The notes under the pieces are model-generated. The model did not search any database, had not been told where the DNA came from, and saw only the letters and a list, made by a program, of their open reading frames with translations. Below, one piece after another: positions 10,460-21,578 of a stretch of 64,000 nucleotides of DNA. This DNA is from Malaya genurostris. Lineage: Eukaryota; Arthropoda; Insecta; Diptera; Culicidae. The DNA lies in NCBI RefSeq assembly GCF_030247185.1, contig NC_080571.1, positions 14,105,631 to 14,169,630 on the forward strand. The letters are read 5' to 3'. The translations under genes were made by a program, and so were the position numbers. The stretch's first letter is position 1; every line of letters begins with the position of its first letter.

Positions 10460-12470
10460 GATACCTGGATGGCTACAGCGTGCCTTCACGCCAGTGCCGG
10501 GCGTATTGTAGAGCTCCATCTTCGTCGATCTTGGGCGATGTTTCTCCAGTTCGTCCGAACGTTTAGGGATCCCATGTCCTCTTCCACTGCATACAACCAG
10601 CGCGTTCGTGGCCTTCCACGAAGTCGCCGACCTCTACCTGGTTCTGTACTGAATACTATTTTCGCAAGTCTTTCTTCCGGCGTTCGCTCTAAGTGACCAG
10701 CCCACTGAAGTCTGCCGCATTTAATTTAATATTTAATATTCGCTTCTCTATATACTTGATACAACTCGTGATTCATGCGTCTGCGCCACACACCATTTTC
10801 TTGTTTCCCACCGAGTATTGTCCGCAGCACTTTGCGCTCGAAAACTCCGAAAGCGTTCCGGTCTATCTCTCGTAACGTCCACGCTTCGTGTCCGTATAGA
10901 GCCACCGGAAGGAGCAGTGTCCATAAAAAGTCCATAAAAGGCCCTATTCGCAGCAAGACGTCTTTTCACTTCACGGGAAACATCATTGTCACATGTCACA
11001 AGTGTTCCAAGGTAAACGAATTCTTCGACAGCTTCAAATATATCCCCATCAATCACTACCTCAGCACCAACACCATTAGACCTACCTCTGTCTTTACCCC
11101 CCATCATGTACTTCGTGTTGGTAGAGTTAATGGTCAAGCCTATCTTTACCGTATCCTTCTTCAGAGGAACAAAAGCCTCCTCCACTGCTCTACGATCGAT
11201 GCCGATGATATCAATATCGTCCGCAAAGCCAAGAAGCATATGCGACCGTGTGATGATAGTGCCATTCCTCTGCACGCCACAGTAAATTTGACAGCGCATC
11301 ATCCTGCTTTAATCCATCTAAGGTCACAATCCGTATCCGTACACTTGATTTCGAGCCGTCCAGCGTTGCACGTATCAGCCTAATTAGTTTCTCCGGAAAA
11401 CCATGTTCGAGCATTATCTGCCACAGTTCATTTCTTTTTACTGAGTCGTACGCTGCCTTGAAATCAATAAACAGATGGTGAGTCTGCAAGTTGTACTCCC
11501 GGAACTTATCTAGGATCGTCCGCAGGCTAAACATCTGATCCGTCGTTGATCGGCCCTCGCGAAACCAGCTTGGTATTCACCGACAAAGGACTCCTCAAGC
11601 GGTCTCAGTCTGTTAAACAGGATGCGCGACAGTAATTCTTCATTCTTCATCCTCCCATATTCTTATGAGGATATGGTGAATCGATTGGTGCAGCTGCTCA
11701 CTTCCGTGTTTGAGAAGTTCGACCGGGATCTCATCCTTCCCCCCTCAATTGGTCGAAGTTGTGGGCAATTTGGTGGATTCATGTCTTTTGGGACGAAAGT
11801 GACATTTTTGGTAGTATACCATTCTACCGTTGATTTCGAGTAGTGGCAAAAAGCAAGATCTGGCCAGAAGACAACAGGATCCTTGTGGCTTCGAATCATG
11901 GGTAGAAGTCGTTTTTGTAAACGAATTTTTTTTGTTATGAAGTGTTTCGAAATCTTACCGCAGCTACAAATTGCTTGCCAGACCATAGCTTTCTAACCAA
12001 ATTTTTCGACTTCAATCGATGTCTCGGCCTGGTTTAATACTTGCCCTTCTCGCACCGTATAATATTGTGGTCCCGACAAGGATTTGTAATCGAGTTTCAC
12101 GTAGGTTTCGTCGTCCATGATTATGCAGTTCAAATTTCCAGCAAGCTTTCGAACCCTCGGCCGAATTGATGCAGCACAAAAAAATTGACAGATTCTGAAC
12201 CATTGCGAAATGGCAGCGGTTTTTGGTTGCGTCCATACTTTCTGGAACAGTCTTTACATCTATTCTGCTTCTTGATACGCCTACATCTTCACCGTTCAAC
12301 AAATCTTTGTAGTGCTCATTCCACCTAGCTGCCACCATTGTCTTGTCTGTCCGCAAATTTCCCTCGCGGTCGTTGCACATGGCGGGCACTGGTGCAGTCT
12401 TGTGCCGCGCGCCATTGACAGTTGCATAAAACCTCCGCATATCGTTCTGATCCATTTCTGTTGCATAATA
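10460..12470 (-). pseudogene. RTE-like LINE, reverse transcriptase region, interrupted
   Basis: Read on the minus strand from 12455, the segment encodes a linker (NGARHKTAPVPAMCN, KTMVAARWNEHYKDLLNGED), then after an inserted DD37E copy the RT core: EYQAGF, LRTILDKFREYNLQ, HHLFIDFKAAYDSV, a GLKQ.DALS block, the catalytic FADDIDIIG, EEFVYLGTLVT and LLPVALYGHEAWTL, and a basic C-terminal GRGRRLRGRPRTRW-type region near 10600. The domain order and the C-terminus resemble RTE-clade non-LTR elements. Several frameshifts break the frame and the endonuclease is missing. The plus-strand reading frame at 10775-11383 is antisense shadow. Confidence 0.8.
11740..12254 (-). mobile_element. ITmDD37E element, copy 2, 3'-truncated, inside the LINE
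   Basis: The right TIR (AGACTGTTCCAGAAAGTATGG on the minus strand) ends at 12254 followed by TA; the other TIR is missing. On the minus strand it encodes IMDDETYVKLDYKSL (first catalytic Asp), MVWQAICSCGKISK, FWPDLAFCHYSKS (second Asp) and RPIE (Glu 37 residues later), then stops at the truncation. A TAG interrupts the frame before KAMVW. The N-terminal DNA-binding domain is missing. LINE coding sequence continues on both sides, so it inserted after the LINE. Confidence 0.85.
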
Positions 12471-12554
12471 CAGCTACATTAATATACTTCTTTTGAATTT
12501 AAGTTAGTGAAAAACGATTCAATCATATTTGAGAAAATGAAGTGAGCTACATTT

Positions 12555-12747
12555 TAGAGTAACAGAGGTATTTGGCCCACTTTGTAAAATATCTATCAAA
12601 TATTGTTCGAAAAACCCTTTCGCAATAGGTGATTTAATGTGATTAGCTTCAAATTGATGCAACATGGGTTACCTAACATCGATTAAATCCATAAAGTTTG
12701 TTAGGTGGGCCAAAATATATGAAGTGGTCAAAATACCTGTTACTCTA
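12555..12747. mobile_element. TA-flanked MITE, copy A
   Basis: A 193-bp unit with inverted ends TAGAGTAACAGAGGTATTT and AAATACCTGTTACTCTA and no coding capacity. It is the same family as the 240-bp copies at 13761-14000 and 20555-20795 (shared GATTTAATGTGATTAGCTTC-type interior). The TA at the boundaries suggests a Tc1/mariner-type mobiliser. Confidence 0.75.
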
Positions 12748-12889
12748 TTACATTTTATTACTATTGTTGGTACTTCCGCAACCAAAAGCTGGATATCGGC
12801 ATAGTGACATTCGGTTCATTCAACCATACACTAATATGACCTACAAATTTATTTACGATTCTCTATGAAGATTTGAAAAAAAATGTACC

Positions 12890-13660
12890 GGTAGTCGGAC
12901 TTGAATAAAATTCAGCAGATCTTTTATGGGATTATCAAATTATCAGACTCTCATGGTCGGCAAACTAGAAAAATTAACTAGCAAATATAAAGAGGTAGCT
13001 TATGAAATCAAAAATTCTTGAAACTGACATTTTTACACCTCCGGAAGCAGAGGTTTAAGCCGAATGAAAATTGGAATATTCTTACGGTATCTTAGGACCT
13101 TTCATTTGAATCTAAGTTTGTCAGATTCGGTTCAGTCATTTTCGAAAAAAGTGAATGATATTATTTTCACATATTTGATGCATATCACTCTGTAATTCCG
13201 GAGCCGGAAGTCGGATCCAAATAAAATTCAGGAACTTTGTATGGAACCATTGGACGTTTCAATTGAATATAAGTTTGTGAAATTCGGTAATGCCTTCTCC
13301 GAGCAAAATGAGTGAAATTATTTTCACAGTTTCGGTGCATATCACCCTGTAATTCTGTAATCAGAAATCGGATTAAAATGAAAGTCCGTAACTTTGTATG
13401 GGTAAGTAAGGATCTTCATTTGAATATCAATTTTTTAAATTCGGTTCAGCCATCTCCGAGAAAAGTGAGTGACGAATCTTTTCACATTTTTAATGCACAA
13501 TTTTCACATTTTCGGTGCATATCACCCTGTAATTCCGGAACCGGAAGTTGGATCCAAATGAAATTGTGGAACTTTGTTCGAGATCATAAGACCTTTAATT
13601 TGAATCTGAGTTTGTGAAAATCGGTTCAACCATCTCCGAGAAAAAAAAGTGAGTAATGAG
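12890..13660 (+). repeat. Array of CCGGAACCGGAAGT monomers without element ends
   Basis: Four to five diverged units of about 120-160 bp have the core order TTCCGGAACCGGAAGTCGGAT, ACCTTTCATTTGAATCT, GTTTGTGAAAATCGGTTCAG, CATCTCCGAGAAAAGTGAGTGA. They end just before the sequence that flanks the 7-kb composite insertion. Confidence 0.65.
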
Positions 13661-13760
13661 CTGAATTGGCGAGTGTTTGTGCATTAAATTACTTTTTCTT
13701 GTTGTTCCCAATGCCATAGCTTCTGATATTCTTGGAATTTTAATCATCGGATACTACCGA

Positions 13761-14000
13761 TAGGGTAACAGAGGTATTTTGGCCTACTTTTGGATTGATT
13801 TTATTTTAGCCCACTTTGTAAAAATATCCACCAAATGTTGTGATATCTTTGAAAACCCCTTCCGCAATAGGCAATTTAATGTGATTAGCTTCAAACTGAT
13901 GCAACATGGGGTACTTAACATCGATAAAATCCGATTGAATCGATGAAGCTTGTTAGGTGGACCAAAATATATAGATTCCCAAAATACCTCTGTTACCCTA
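13761..14000. mobile_element. TA-flanked MITE, copy B (left boundary)
   Basis: 240 bp with inverted ends TAGGGTAACAGAGGTATTTT and AAAATACCTCTGTTACCCTA. Nearly identical, inverted, to copy C at the far end of the composite element. Confidence 0.8.
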
Positions 14001-14152
14001 TATGTATCGAAATACAGAAATAATTGATTCAAATAAAGCTGGTTTGGTCTTATACAGTTTGTCCTTTGCATTCCTGATGAATGCCAAACGGACAAATAGA
14101 GCTTTTTGGAGCAGTGAATGTTACCGGTAATGATTTTTTTTGATCGAATCAT

Positions 14153-14386
14153 TCATTCATATAGTCTGCGTTGCACAAGAATAGAAGCGTTATTTTCATA
14201 GCAGAGTTGGAAATATTTCAGCTTATTTTTCTTTGTGAAGTCACATGCTCTGTACATGCGAAGCGCTTTTAGGTTGTCTTTCTGTGCATCGCATTCTGTG
14301 GCAGCTAAACTTCTCAGAAACACGAAAATATGATTCCGAAAATTTTTGGTTTTATCGCAGGCGCAAAACCTGTGAAAAAATGCCAA
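14153..14386 (-). other. Open frame in left inverted arm (twin of 20170-20403)
   Basis: A 77-codon frame preserved in both arms with a single residue difference (Asp/Asn after FCAC). No domain recognised. Arm identity is so high that preservation of the frame is not evidence of selection; it is probably non-coding. Confidence 0.2.
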
Positions 14387-14420
14387 AAAGCTGGAAACCG
14401 CTGCTTAGTACAATCCAGAT

Positions 14421-15347
14421 GTGAAAAATCCTTTCTCATCCACCTAGTGGTGTAATGATGCCTTTCTCACATTACTTATATTTTCAAAAACATCATTAGA
14501 AGATTCTGTCAAGTTTCTTTTTTTGAAACTTGAATACAATCAAAAACTTTCTTCGATATAAACTACCATCACCTTTTCAATTTGTAAACAGTTATGTCAT
14601 GTTAATAAAGATTTAAATGTGGCAACCCTGCACGCTATACAAAATTGAACAAAGCACGCTGTGTGCTAGGCGGGGGCGTTTTTTTCTTCTTCCGTACCAG
14701 CACGTACCGATTTTGCATCATTTTGTATGACAGTTTGAAAGTTTTGATACTTATTGCCCTATAATTTCGGAACCGAAAGTCGGATCTAGATGGAATTGCA
14801 CAGTATCTTTTAAGACATGATTTGCGAAAATCGGTTTAGCGGAAACCGGACACTAATAGTCCCAAAGTAGATTTATATATCCACCAACTAACAAGGTCTG
14901 TCAATTAGATGAACTTACCAGTAAATTTTATAAAAAATGCGCCATTTCGCCATCGCTTGTGAAAAAATCCTCATGAAATTGAATTTTTTTACTAATCTCA
15001 CTGTAATACCGAAACCGGAAATCAGATATGGATCAACTTTTCGAGGACTTTTTGAAGAATCTCAAGACATTTCATTCGCATCTTAGTTTGTAACAATCGG
15101 TTCAGAAATTTTCGAGAAAATTGAATGAGCATTTCCTCATAGATTTGCATATATTGCCTCGTAATTCCGGAACCGGAAATCGGATAAAGATAGAATTCAT
15201 TCGTTTGAATCTAATTTTGTGAAAATCGGTTGAGCCATCTCTGAGAAAAGTGAGTGACATTAATTTTCATTTTTTTAATGCATGTCACCCTGTAGTTCCG
15301 GAACCGGAAGTCGGGTCAGGATAAAATTCAATAGCGATCTATGGGAA
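14421..15347 (+). mobile_element. Composite 'CCTAGTGGTG' element, copy 2, first part
   Basis: Begins with CCTTTCTCATCCACCTAGTG and TAATGATGCCTTTCTCA, followed by monomers with CCGGAACCGGAA cores. It is cut at 15347 by a LINE insertion and resumes at 17400. Confidence 0.65.
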
Positions 15348-15851
15348 TCAGGAATCAGAACAAATTGGCTCAAATGGCACGTTCCCCTTGATATTTGGAG
15401 ATTTGTGCCTTGCCATCAATTTGTTTTTAGCATCGTTTTCCGGATATATAGGAGGGAAGGATTGAAAGGAAATGGTAAGGGTTGGACTAGGAGGATGGGA
15501 AAAATTGACGACACAAAAACACATAAAAGCAGAAGTAAATTCTGTACCCCTAAGGGATGCTGAACAATTTGCTGAGGATCACATTTAGTGGAAGCAGAAG
15601 GAAATTCTGAACCTCTACGAGGTCCCGAACAGTCTGCTGTTAATAAAACCTCCAACCCCCGAGAGGATTTAGAGATCTTACAAAAGCGACACCATTCTGC
15701 ACTTCCGGAAGAATGCAGAACGACTCGCAGTATGTACGAGCAGAAGTAAATTCGGTACCCCCCAAAGGATGCCAAACAATCTGCTAAACCCTATTTAAGG
15801 TGAATACAGAAGGGATTCATTCACTCCAGGAAGAACGATGAACCCTTCTGA

Positions 15852-16721
15852 CTATAGCTCCTTACCACATTGGGTGAGAAACGAGAGAATATCCTTCAAT
15901 TTTAGCTTCGCATACACAGACACAACCATGTATGGAGAACCAAAAACCCGTATACGTAGCTGCGTCAATGCGGGACAGTTACATATCAGATGATATGAAG
16001 TACCATAATCGCATTTACACAAATCACACGAATAATACTCAGCACGTTGAATAGTAGCCATGTGATAATTGAGTTTGCAATGTCCAGTCAGAGCTCTGAC
16101 CAAAATACTTCAATGATACTTGGAGAAATGATGTAGACACTTTGACATTTTCAGATTTAAATCTGGTAGAAATGCTTTTGTCTGAGCGCAAGTTTGCAAG
16201 CTGCGCCAGTAGCTGGCATGTTTGGAGGCAGCCCAAGAACGTATCTTGTGCTTTATCCAACTAGTTGAAAGTGGTAAAGCTGGTTCAGGACCAACGAAAT
16301 CATTCGTTGCACCAGCTCTAGCCAACTCATCAGCCCATTCATTTCCAGTAATACCAGAATGGCCGGGTACCCATAAGAAGTAAACAGCATTTGAAATGCT
16401 GAGGTCTTCAATTTGAGTTCGACATGCGATCACTAGATTCGACCGTGAGTCATTCGAACTGAGTGCTTTTAAGGCTGCCTGACTGTCGGAACAAAAATAA
16501 ATTCGTTTACCACAGATCCTCTGCTGAAGTGCCGATTGTACTCCACACAGAATTGCGTAGATTTCTGCTTGGAACACAGTACAGTATCTACCAAGTGAAT
16601 GAGACTGCTCCAGCCTCATTTCACGACAGTAGACACCAGCACCAGCACGACCATTCAACAGAGAACCGTCCGTAAAACAAACTATGTGTTCATCAAGTTG
16701 TCGTTCCAGACAACCAGACAA
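15852..16721 (-). pseudogene. LINE RNase H and C-terminal zinc-binding region
   Basis: The frame 16721-16110 carries FTDGSLLNGRAGAGVY (first RNase H Asp), FQAEIYAILCGV (Glu), FCSDSQAALKAL (Asp) and WVPGHSGITGNEWADELA (His and Asp), so all four RNase H landmarks are visible. A frameshift near 16110 leads into 16103-15852, with VRALTGHCKLNYH and a CDLCKCDYGTSYHLICNCP cysteine/histidine cluster typical of the LINE C-terminus. The domain is nearly intact although the element is truncated. Confidence 0.8.
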
Positions 16722-16861
16722 CCATTCCTAACGAAGAGGATAGCTCACATTGAATGTTTTAAAAGGAAAACTGCATGTGAGAGTTAGGTCACTAGGAGCG
16801 AGTAAATACTCATCCCACGTAACCATTTGAGACCACAAGCGAGTATGGCTGGTAGCATAAT

Positions 16862-17399
16862 CTAATGGGTTACTGTTCCAAAGCCCTGTAACCTTAAGAC
16901 GGCATGTAATGGTTTAATGCACAGTAGCGCCTCTACAGCAGCAGTAGAAGTTGTCGTGAATGCTCCTGTCATCGCCATTAGGACCATCCTTTGGAGATGA
17001 TTTAGCTTTGACTGAACTGTCGTGACTTCTCCTTTCTGCCACCATACAAGACATCCATATGCTAAAATTGGTCTAACAATAGTTGTGTAGATCCAATGAA
17101 TATATCTGGGTTTGAGTCCCCATGATTTTCCAAAAGCTCGTCTGCATTGGCCGAAAGCCATGCAAGCTCTTTCAATCCTGAAGTCAATGTGAGCAGACCA
17201 ATTCAGTTTTGAGTCAAGAATAACCCCGACGTATTTAACTTGATCGACCACAGTAACCTCTGAACCGAAGAACCGTAACGGACGAGCTCCTGTGATTATC
17301 CTACGATGAGTGAAAAGCACCATTGATGTTTTGCCCGGATTTACAGATATTCCAACCTGACAACACCATTGTTCAACAGATCGCAGGGCTTGCTGCATT
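16862..17399 (-). pseudogene. LINE reverse transcriptase C-terminal part
   Basis: The minus-strand frame has CCQVGISVNPGKTSMVLFTH, a VKYVGVILDSKLNWSAHIDF block and RPILAYGCLVWWQKGE, the post-catalytic thumb region of non-LTR reverse transcriptases. The catalytic YADD is upstream of the 5' truncation point. Continues into the RNase H segment after frame damage. Confidence 0.75.
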
Positions 17400-18045
17400 G
17401 AGCCATCTCTGAGAAAAGTGAGTGACATTTATTTTCATTTTTTTAATGCATGTCACCCTGTAGTTCCGGAACCGGAAGTCGGGTCGGGATAAAATTCAAT
17501 AGCGATCTATGGGACCATAAGACCTTTTATTTGAATCTGAGATTGTGAAAATCGGTTAAGCCATCTCCGAGGAAAGTGAGTGACGAATCTTTTCACATTT
17601 TTAATGCACAATTTTCACATTTTTGGTGCATATCACCCTGTAATTCCGGAACCGGAAGTTGGATCCAAATGAAATTGTGGAACTTTGTATGAGATCATAA
17701 GACCATTAATTTGAATCTAAGTTTGTGAAAATCGGTTTAGCCATCTCCGAGAAAAGCGAATGACATTCTTTCACAATTTTGGTGCATATCACCATGTAGT
17801 CCCGGAGCCGGAAGTGGGCTCCAAATGAAATTCAGGAAGAGGCTTTTCACTTGAATCTAAGCTTGTGAAAATTGGTTAAGCCATCTCCGAGAAAAGTGAG
17901 TGACCTTTTTTTTTCACATTTTTAATGCATTATTTCATTATTTTTTGTGCATATCACCGTGTAGTTCCGGAACCGGAAGTTGGATCCAAATAGAATTATG
18001 GAACTTTGTATGGGATTAGAAGACCTTTCATTCATTCTTAAGCTC
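17400..18045 (+). mobile_element. Composite monomer element, second part
   Basis: Starts with the duplicated 114-bp target, then four monomers with CCGGAACCGGAAG / CATCTCCGAGAAAAGTGAGTGA cores. The usual right-end module is absent; similarity stops near 18045. Confidence 0.6.
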
Positions 18046-18930
18046 GTTTGAAATCTACTATTGGACTATTGGTCGAAGATCAAATGGCTGTCACATCCGG
18101 TTCTGGAGATATAGTGATATAAGTGACGTAACCGACAAATCCCAGTGTTTTACAATACAACAAAACTTCTTGGAAATGAAAGAATCAATTTCGGTTATTT
18201 GATAAGCTCACAATACTTCTGACCAGTGTTGGTGATTGCCGAAAATTTGACAGAAGCCGCTCGATATTTATCAATATTGTATACAAAATTTTCAATCCGG
18301 TAGAAGAACTCGAGTCTCTCAATGCATGAACCGTGTCTCTCACGGTTTTTCTACATTTCTTCGCTCCACGGCCCTTAAAAAAATTTACAGTTTGATAATG
18401 ATCGGCGCTGTGTGGAATTTACCAAGAAACAATCGCAAGTTGACAATTATCGCAGAAAATCGAATCGATGATTCGACTTGATGATTCTCATACTAGGTTG
18501 CAATATTTCAAAACCCTTGTGTGGAGCTTATAGACACAACTTATAGAAAGATTATATGCACATAGTTAGAATAAGCGGCAATAGGAAAATGATTCTATCG
18601 CAATTATCCACTTCCCATACAGAATAAGATCGCGAAACGAGAATAAGCGACCATTTGTTGCTTCAGAGAGAATCCCCACAGAAGCGAGCTAACCTTTGAT
18701 TCTCAGAAAGGTCATCGAGAGAAATTCGATCTCGCACTGGTGTCCATTTTATGTTAAATGCCGGCTTTTTTGCTGCGATGATATCCGTCTCTCTTTGATG
18801 GCACTGATTGAATCGTGTGAAGAGTTGTTAGTGAGCGTTCTTTGATAGGATAAAAGCCATATTTGCTATTGACCGAGGATAGAATCTTACAAATGTTTTA
18901 ATGGTACTATTTAAATGGAAAGAGAAAGCC
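18046..18930. other. Spacer between inverted arms, no feature recognised
   Basis: Mixed sequence with no paralogue in the window and no coding signal. It forms part of the loop of the 7-kb inverted structure. Confidence 0.4.
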
Positions 18931-20138
18931 ATTATCGCACCACTAGGTGGATGAGAAAGGTTTTTTGCCTTTCTCATATAGAAAGACTATACAATCACTG
19001 TGAAAACCGACTTTTGAACCGAGGCCCGGAGGGCAGAGTGTCATATACCATTCGACTCAGTTCGTCGAGATCGCAAAATGTCTGTGTGTGTATGTGTGTA
19101 TGTGACAAATAATGTCACTCGATTTTCTCAGAGATGGCTGAACCGATTTTTACAATCTCAGATTCAAATGAAAGGTCTTATGGTTCCATAGATCGCTATT
19201 GAATTTTATTCCGATCCGACTTCCGGTTCCGGAATTACAGGGTGATATGCATTAAAAAAATGAAAATAAATGTCACTCACTTTTCTCAGAGATGGCTCAA
19301 CCGATTTTCACAAACTTAGATTCAAACGAATGAATTCTATCTTTATCCGATTTCCGGTTCCGGAATTACGAGGCAATATATGCAAATCTATGAGAAAATG
19401 CTCATTCAATTTTCTCGAAAATTTCTGAACCGATTGTTACAAACTAAGTTGCAAATGAAATGTCTTGAGATTCTTCAGAAAGTTCTCGAAAAGTTGATCC
19501 AGATCCGATTTCCGGTTTCGGTATCACAGTGAGATTAGTAAAAATTTTCAATTTCATGAGGATTTTTTCATAAGCGATGGCGAAATGAGATGCGCATTTT
19601 TTATAAAATTTACTGGTAAATTCATCTAGTTAACAGACCTTGTTAGTTGGTGGATATATAAATCTACTTTGGGACTATTAGTGTCCGGTTTCCGCTAAAC
19701 CGATTTTCACAAATCATGATTCAAATTAAAGCTCTCATTGTCTTAAAAGATACTGTGCAATTCCATCCAGATCCGACTTCCGGTTCCGAAATTATAGGGC
19801 AATAAGTATCAAAACTTTCAAACTGTCATACAAAATGATGCAAAATCGGTACGTGCTGGTACGGAAGAAGAAAAAAACGCCCCCGCCTAGCACACAGCGT
19901 GCTTTGTTCAATTTTGTATAGCGTGCAGGGTTGCCACATTTAAATCTTTATTAACATGACATAACTGTTTACAAATTGAAAAGGTGATGGTAGTTTATAT
20001 CGAAGAAAGTTTTTGATTGTATTCAAGTTTCAAAAAAAGAAACTTGACAGAATCTTCTAATGATGTTTTTGAAAATATAAGTAATGTGAGAAAGGCATCA
20101 TTACACCACTAGGTGGATGAGAAAGGATTTTTCACATC
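18931..20138 (-). mobile_element. Composite 'CCTAGTGGTG' element, copy 3, with extra terminus
   Basis: On the minus strand it runs from CTTTCTCATCCACCTAGTGG (near 20135) through monomers to the right-end module near 18965-19070. Directly beyond that lies a second left-end motif (CACCACTAGGTGGATGAGAAAGG at 18940-18962), so two termini are joined head to tail. Confidence 0.65.
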
Positions 20139-20169
20139 TGGATTGTACTAAGCAGCGGTTTCCAGCTTT

Positions 20170-20403
20170 TTGGCATTTTTTCACAGGTTTTGCGCCTGCA
20201 ATAAAACCAAAAATTTTCGGAATCATATTTTCGTGTTTCTGAGAAGTTTAGCTGCCACAGAATGCGATGCACAGAAAGACAACCTAAAAGCGCTTCGCAT
20301 GTACAGAGCATGTGACTTCACAAAGAAAAATAAGCTGAAATATTTCCAACTCTGCTATGAAAATAACGCTTCTATTCTTGTGCAACGCAGACTATATGAA
20401 TGA
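20170..20403 (+). other. Open frame in right inverted arm
   Basis: Inverted twin of the frame at 14153-14386. No known domain; likely non-coding arm sequence. Confidence 0.2.
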
Positions 20404-20554
20404 ATGATTCGACCAAAAAAATCATTACCGGTAACATTCACTGCTCCAAAAAGCTCTATTTGTCCGTTTGGCATTCATCAGGAATGCAAAGGACAAACTG
20501 TATAAGACCAAACCAGCTTTATTTGAATCAATTATTTCTGTATTTCGATACATA

Positions 20555-20795
20555 TAGGGTAACAGAGGTATTTTGGGAATCTATATATATTTTGGTCCAC
20601 CTAACAAGCTTCATCGATTTAATCGGATTCTTTCGATGTTAAGTACCCCATGTTGCATCAGTTTGAAGCTAATCACATTAAATTGCCTATTGCGGAAGGG
20701 GGTTTCAAAGATATCACAACATTTGGTGGATATTTTTACAAAGTGGCCAAAATAAAATCAACCCTAAAGTGGACCAAAATACCTCTGTTACACTA
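20555..20795. mobile_element. TA-flanked MITE, copy C (right boundary)
   Basis: Inverted ends TAGGGTAACAGAGGTATTTT and CAAAATACCTCTGTTACACTA. It forms the right boundary of the composite and is followed by AAGCTTGCTTCA, which matches the unoccupied paralogue at about 22234-22245 (opposite strand). Confidence 0.8.
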
Positions 20796-20925
20796 AAGCT
20801 TGCTTCAGATAGAATTGGAACAAAGACAATTGCCTGTATTTCAGTTATTTATTATTGAATTCAAGATCTTTTTTTATACAAATGTAGCGTTTTCTTCATA
20901 CTCTTAAGAAAAAATACGGATAAAA

Positions 20926-21575
20926 TTATTCGTCACGGTTTCGAAGGAATTCTCGAATTTTTCCTGTAACACGGCTCAGTAGGCGGCGCACACCTTCTGC
21001 ATCCATCGTTTTAGCTATCTTATTCCACCAGTTCGTCATCTGATTGATGTCTTTGACAACCTTTCCCTTTGCCTTGAGTCTCCTCTTCATGATTGCCCAG
21101 TATTTCTGAATAGGGCGGAACTGGGGGTAGTTGGGTGGGTTAAGGTTTTTCGGAATAAACTGGACCCCTTTCTCTGCATACCATTCTTGAACGACTTGGC
21201 TGTAATGACAGCTTGCCAAATCTGGTCAAAACATTACGGGATGGTCGTTAGATCGAATGAACGGCAAAATTCTGTTTTATGGTCCGATTTGGCTGTTTGC
21301 TAGTTCGATACGACTTGATTCTTTCCCGGAGTCGAGTTCTCCTCACGGTACTATGGGCAGCATCGAATTTTCTGGCCAAATCACGGTCCGACAGATTAGG
21401 ATTCCTCTTAATCGTCTTCAAAATCTTACCACGCAGTTTCCGGTCGACAGTTCCACTCCGACGACTGACTTAAGGCTTCCGAATCGTCGTCAATGTTTCC
21501 TTATACCGTTTGATAACTCGCGATACGGTATTTCTGGGCAATTTCAGCTGCTTAGCTAGCCTAGATGCAGAGCAC
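20926..21575 (-). pseudogene. Second DD37E-type transposase family, deleted
   Basis: On the minus strand the N-terminal helix-turn-helix pair is recognisable (RLAKQLKLPRNTVSRVIKRY; RKLRGKILKTIKRNPNLSDR; FDAAHSTVRRTR). The middle with the first Asp is deleted. The C-terminus resumes at PDLASCHYSQV and continues through FIPKNLNPPNYPQFRPI to 20926. Counting 37 residues from the Asp lands on Gln, not Glu, in RPIQKYWA, so the third catalytic residue is mutated. The sequence differs from the 7610/11740/40962 family. No clear TIRs seen. Confidence 0.75.
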
Positions 21576-21578
21576 AAT

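Larger units (their letters stand above)
15348..17399 (-). mobile_element. 5'-truncated LINE (RT C-terminus plus RNase H)
   Basis: Inserted in a monomer repeat. About 114 bp of target (15234-15347) are repeated almost exactly at 17400-17513, consistent with a very long target-site duplication. On the minus strand it runs from the end of the reverse transcriptase (17399) through RNase H to a 3' UTR ending at 15348. The 5' half of ORF2 and any ORF1 are missing. An RNase H domain in a non-LTR element points to the I/LOA/R1 group. Confidence 0.75.
13761..20795. mobile_element. 7-kb composite element with 1.6-kb inverted arms
   Basis: The left arm (13761-15347, resuming at 17514) and right arm (about 19110-20795) are near-identical inverted copies, each bounded outside by a MITE of the TAGGGTAACAGAGG family. 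The left flank (about 13690-13760) and right flank (20794-20825) together match one continuous sequence at 22213-22330 on the opposite strand, in which the insertion point is a single TA. So the whole block behaves like one insertion with a TA duplication. Inside lie two composite monomer repeats and a later LINE insertion. No intact transposase is encoded. Confidence 0.6.

Noticed and set aside
10775..11383. 202-codon plus-strand frame
   Set aside because: Antisense shadow of the RTE-like reverse transcriptase on the minus strand.
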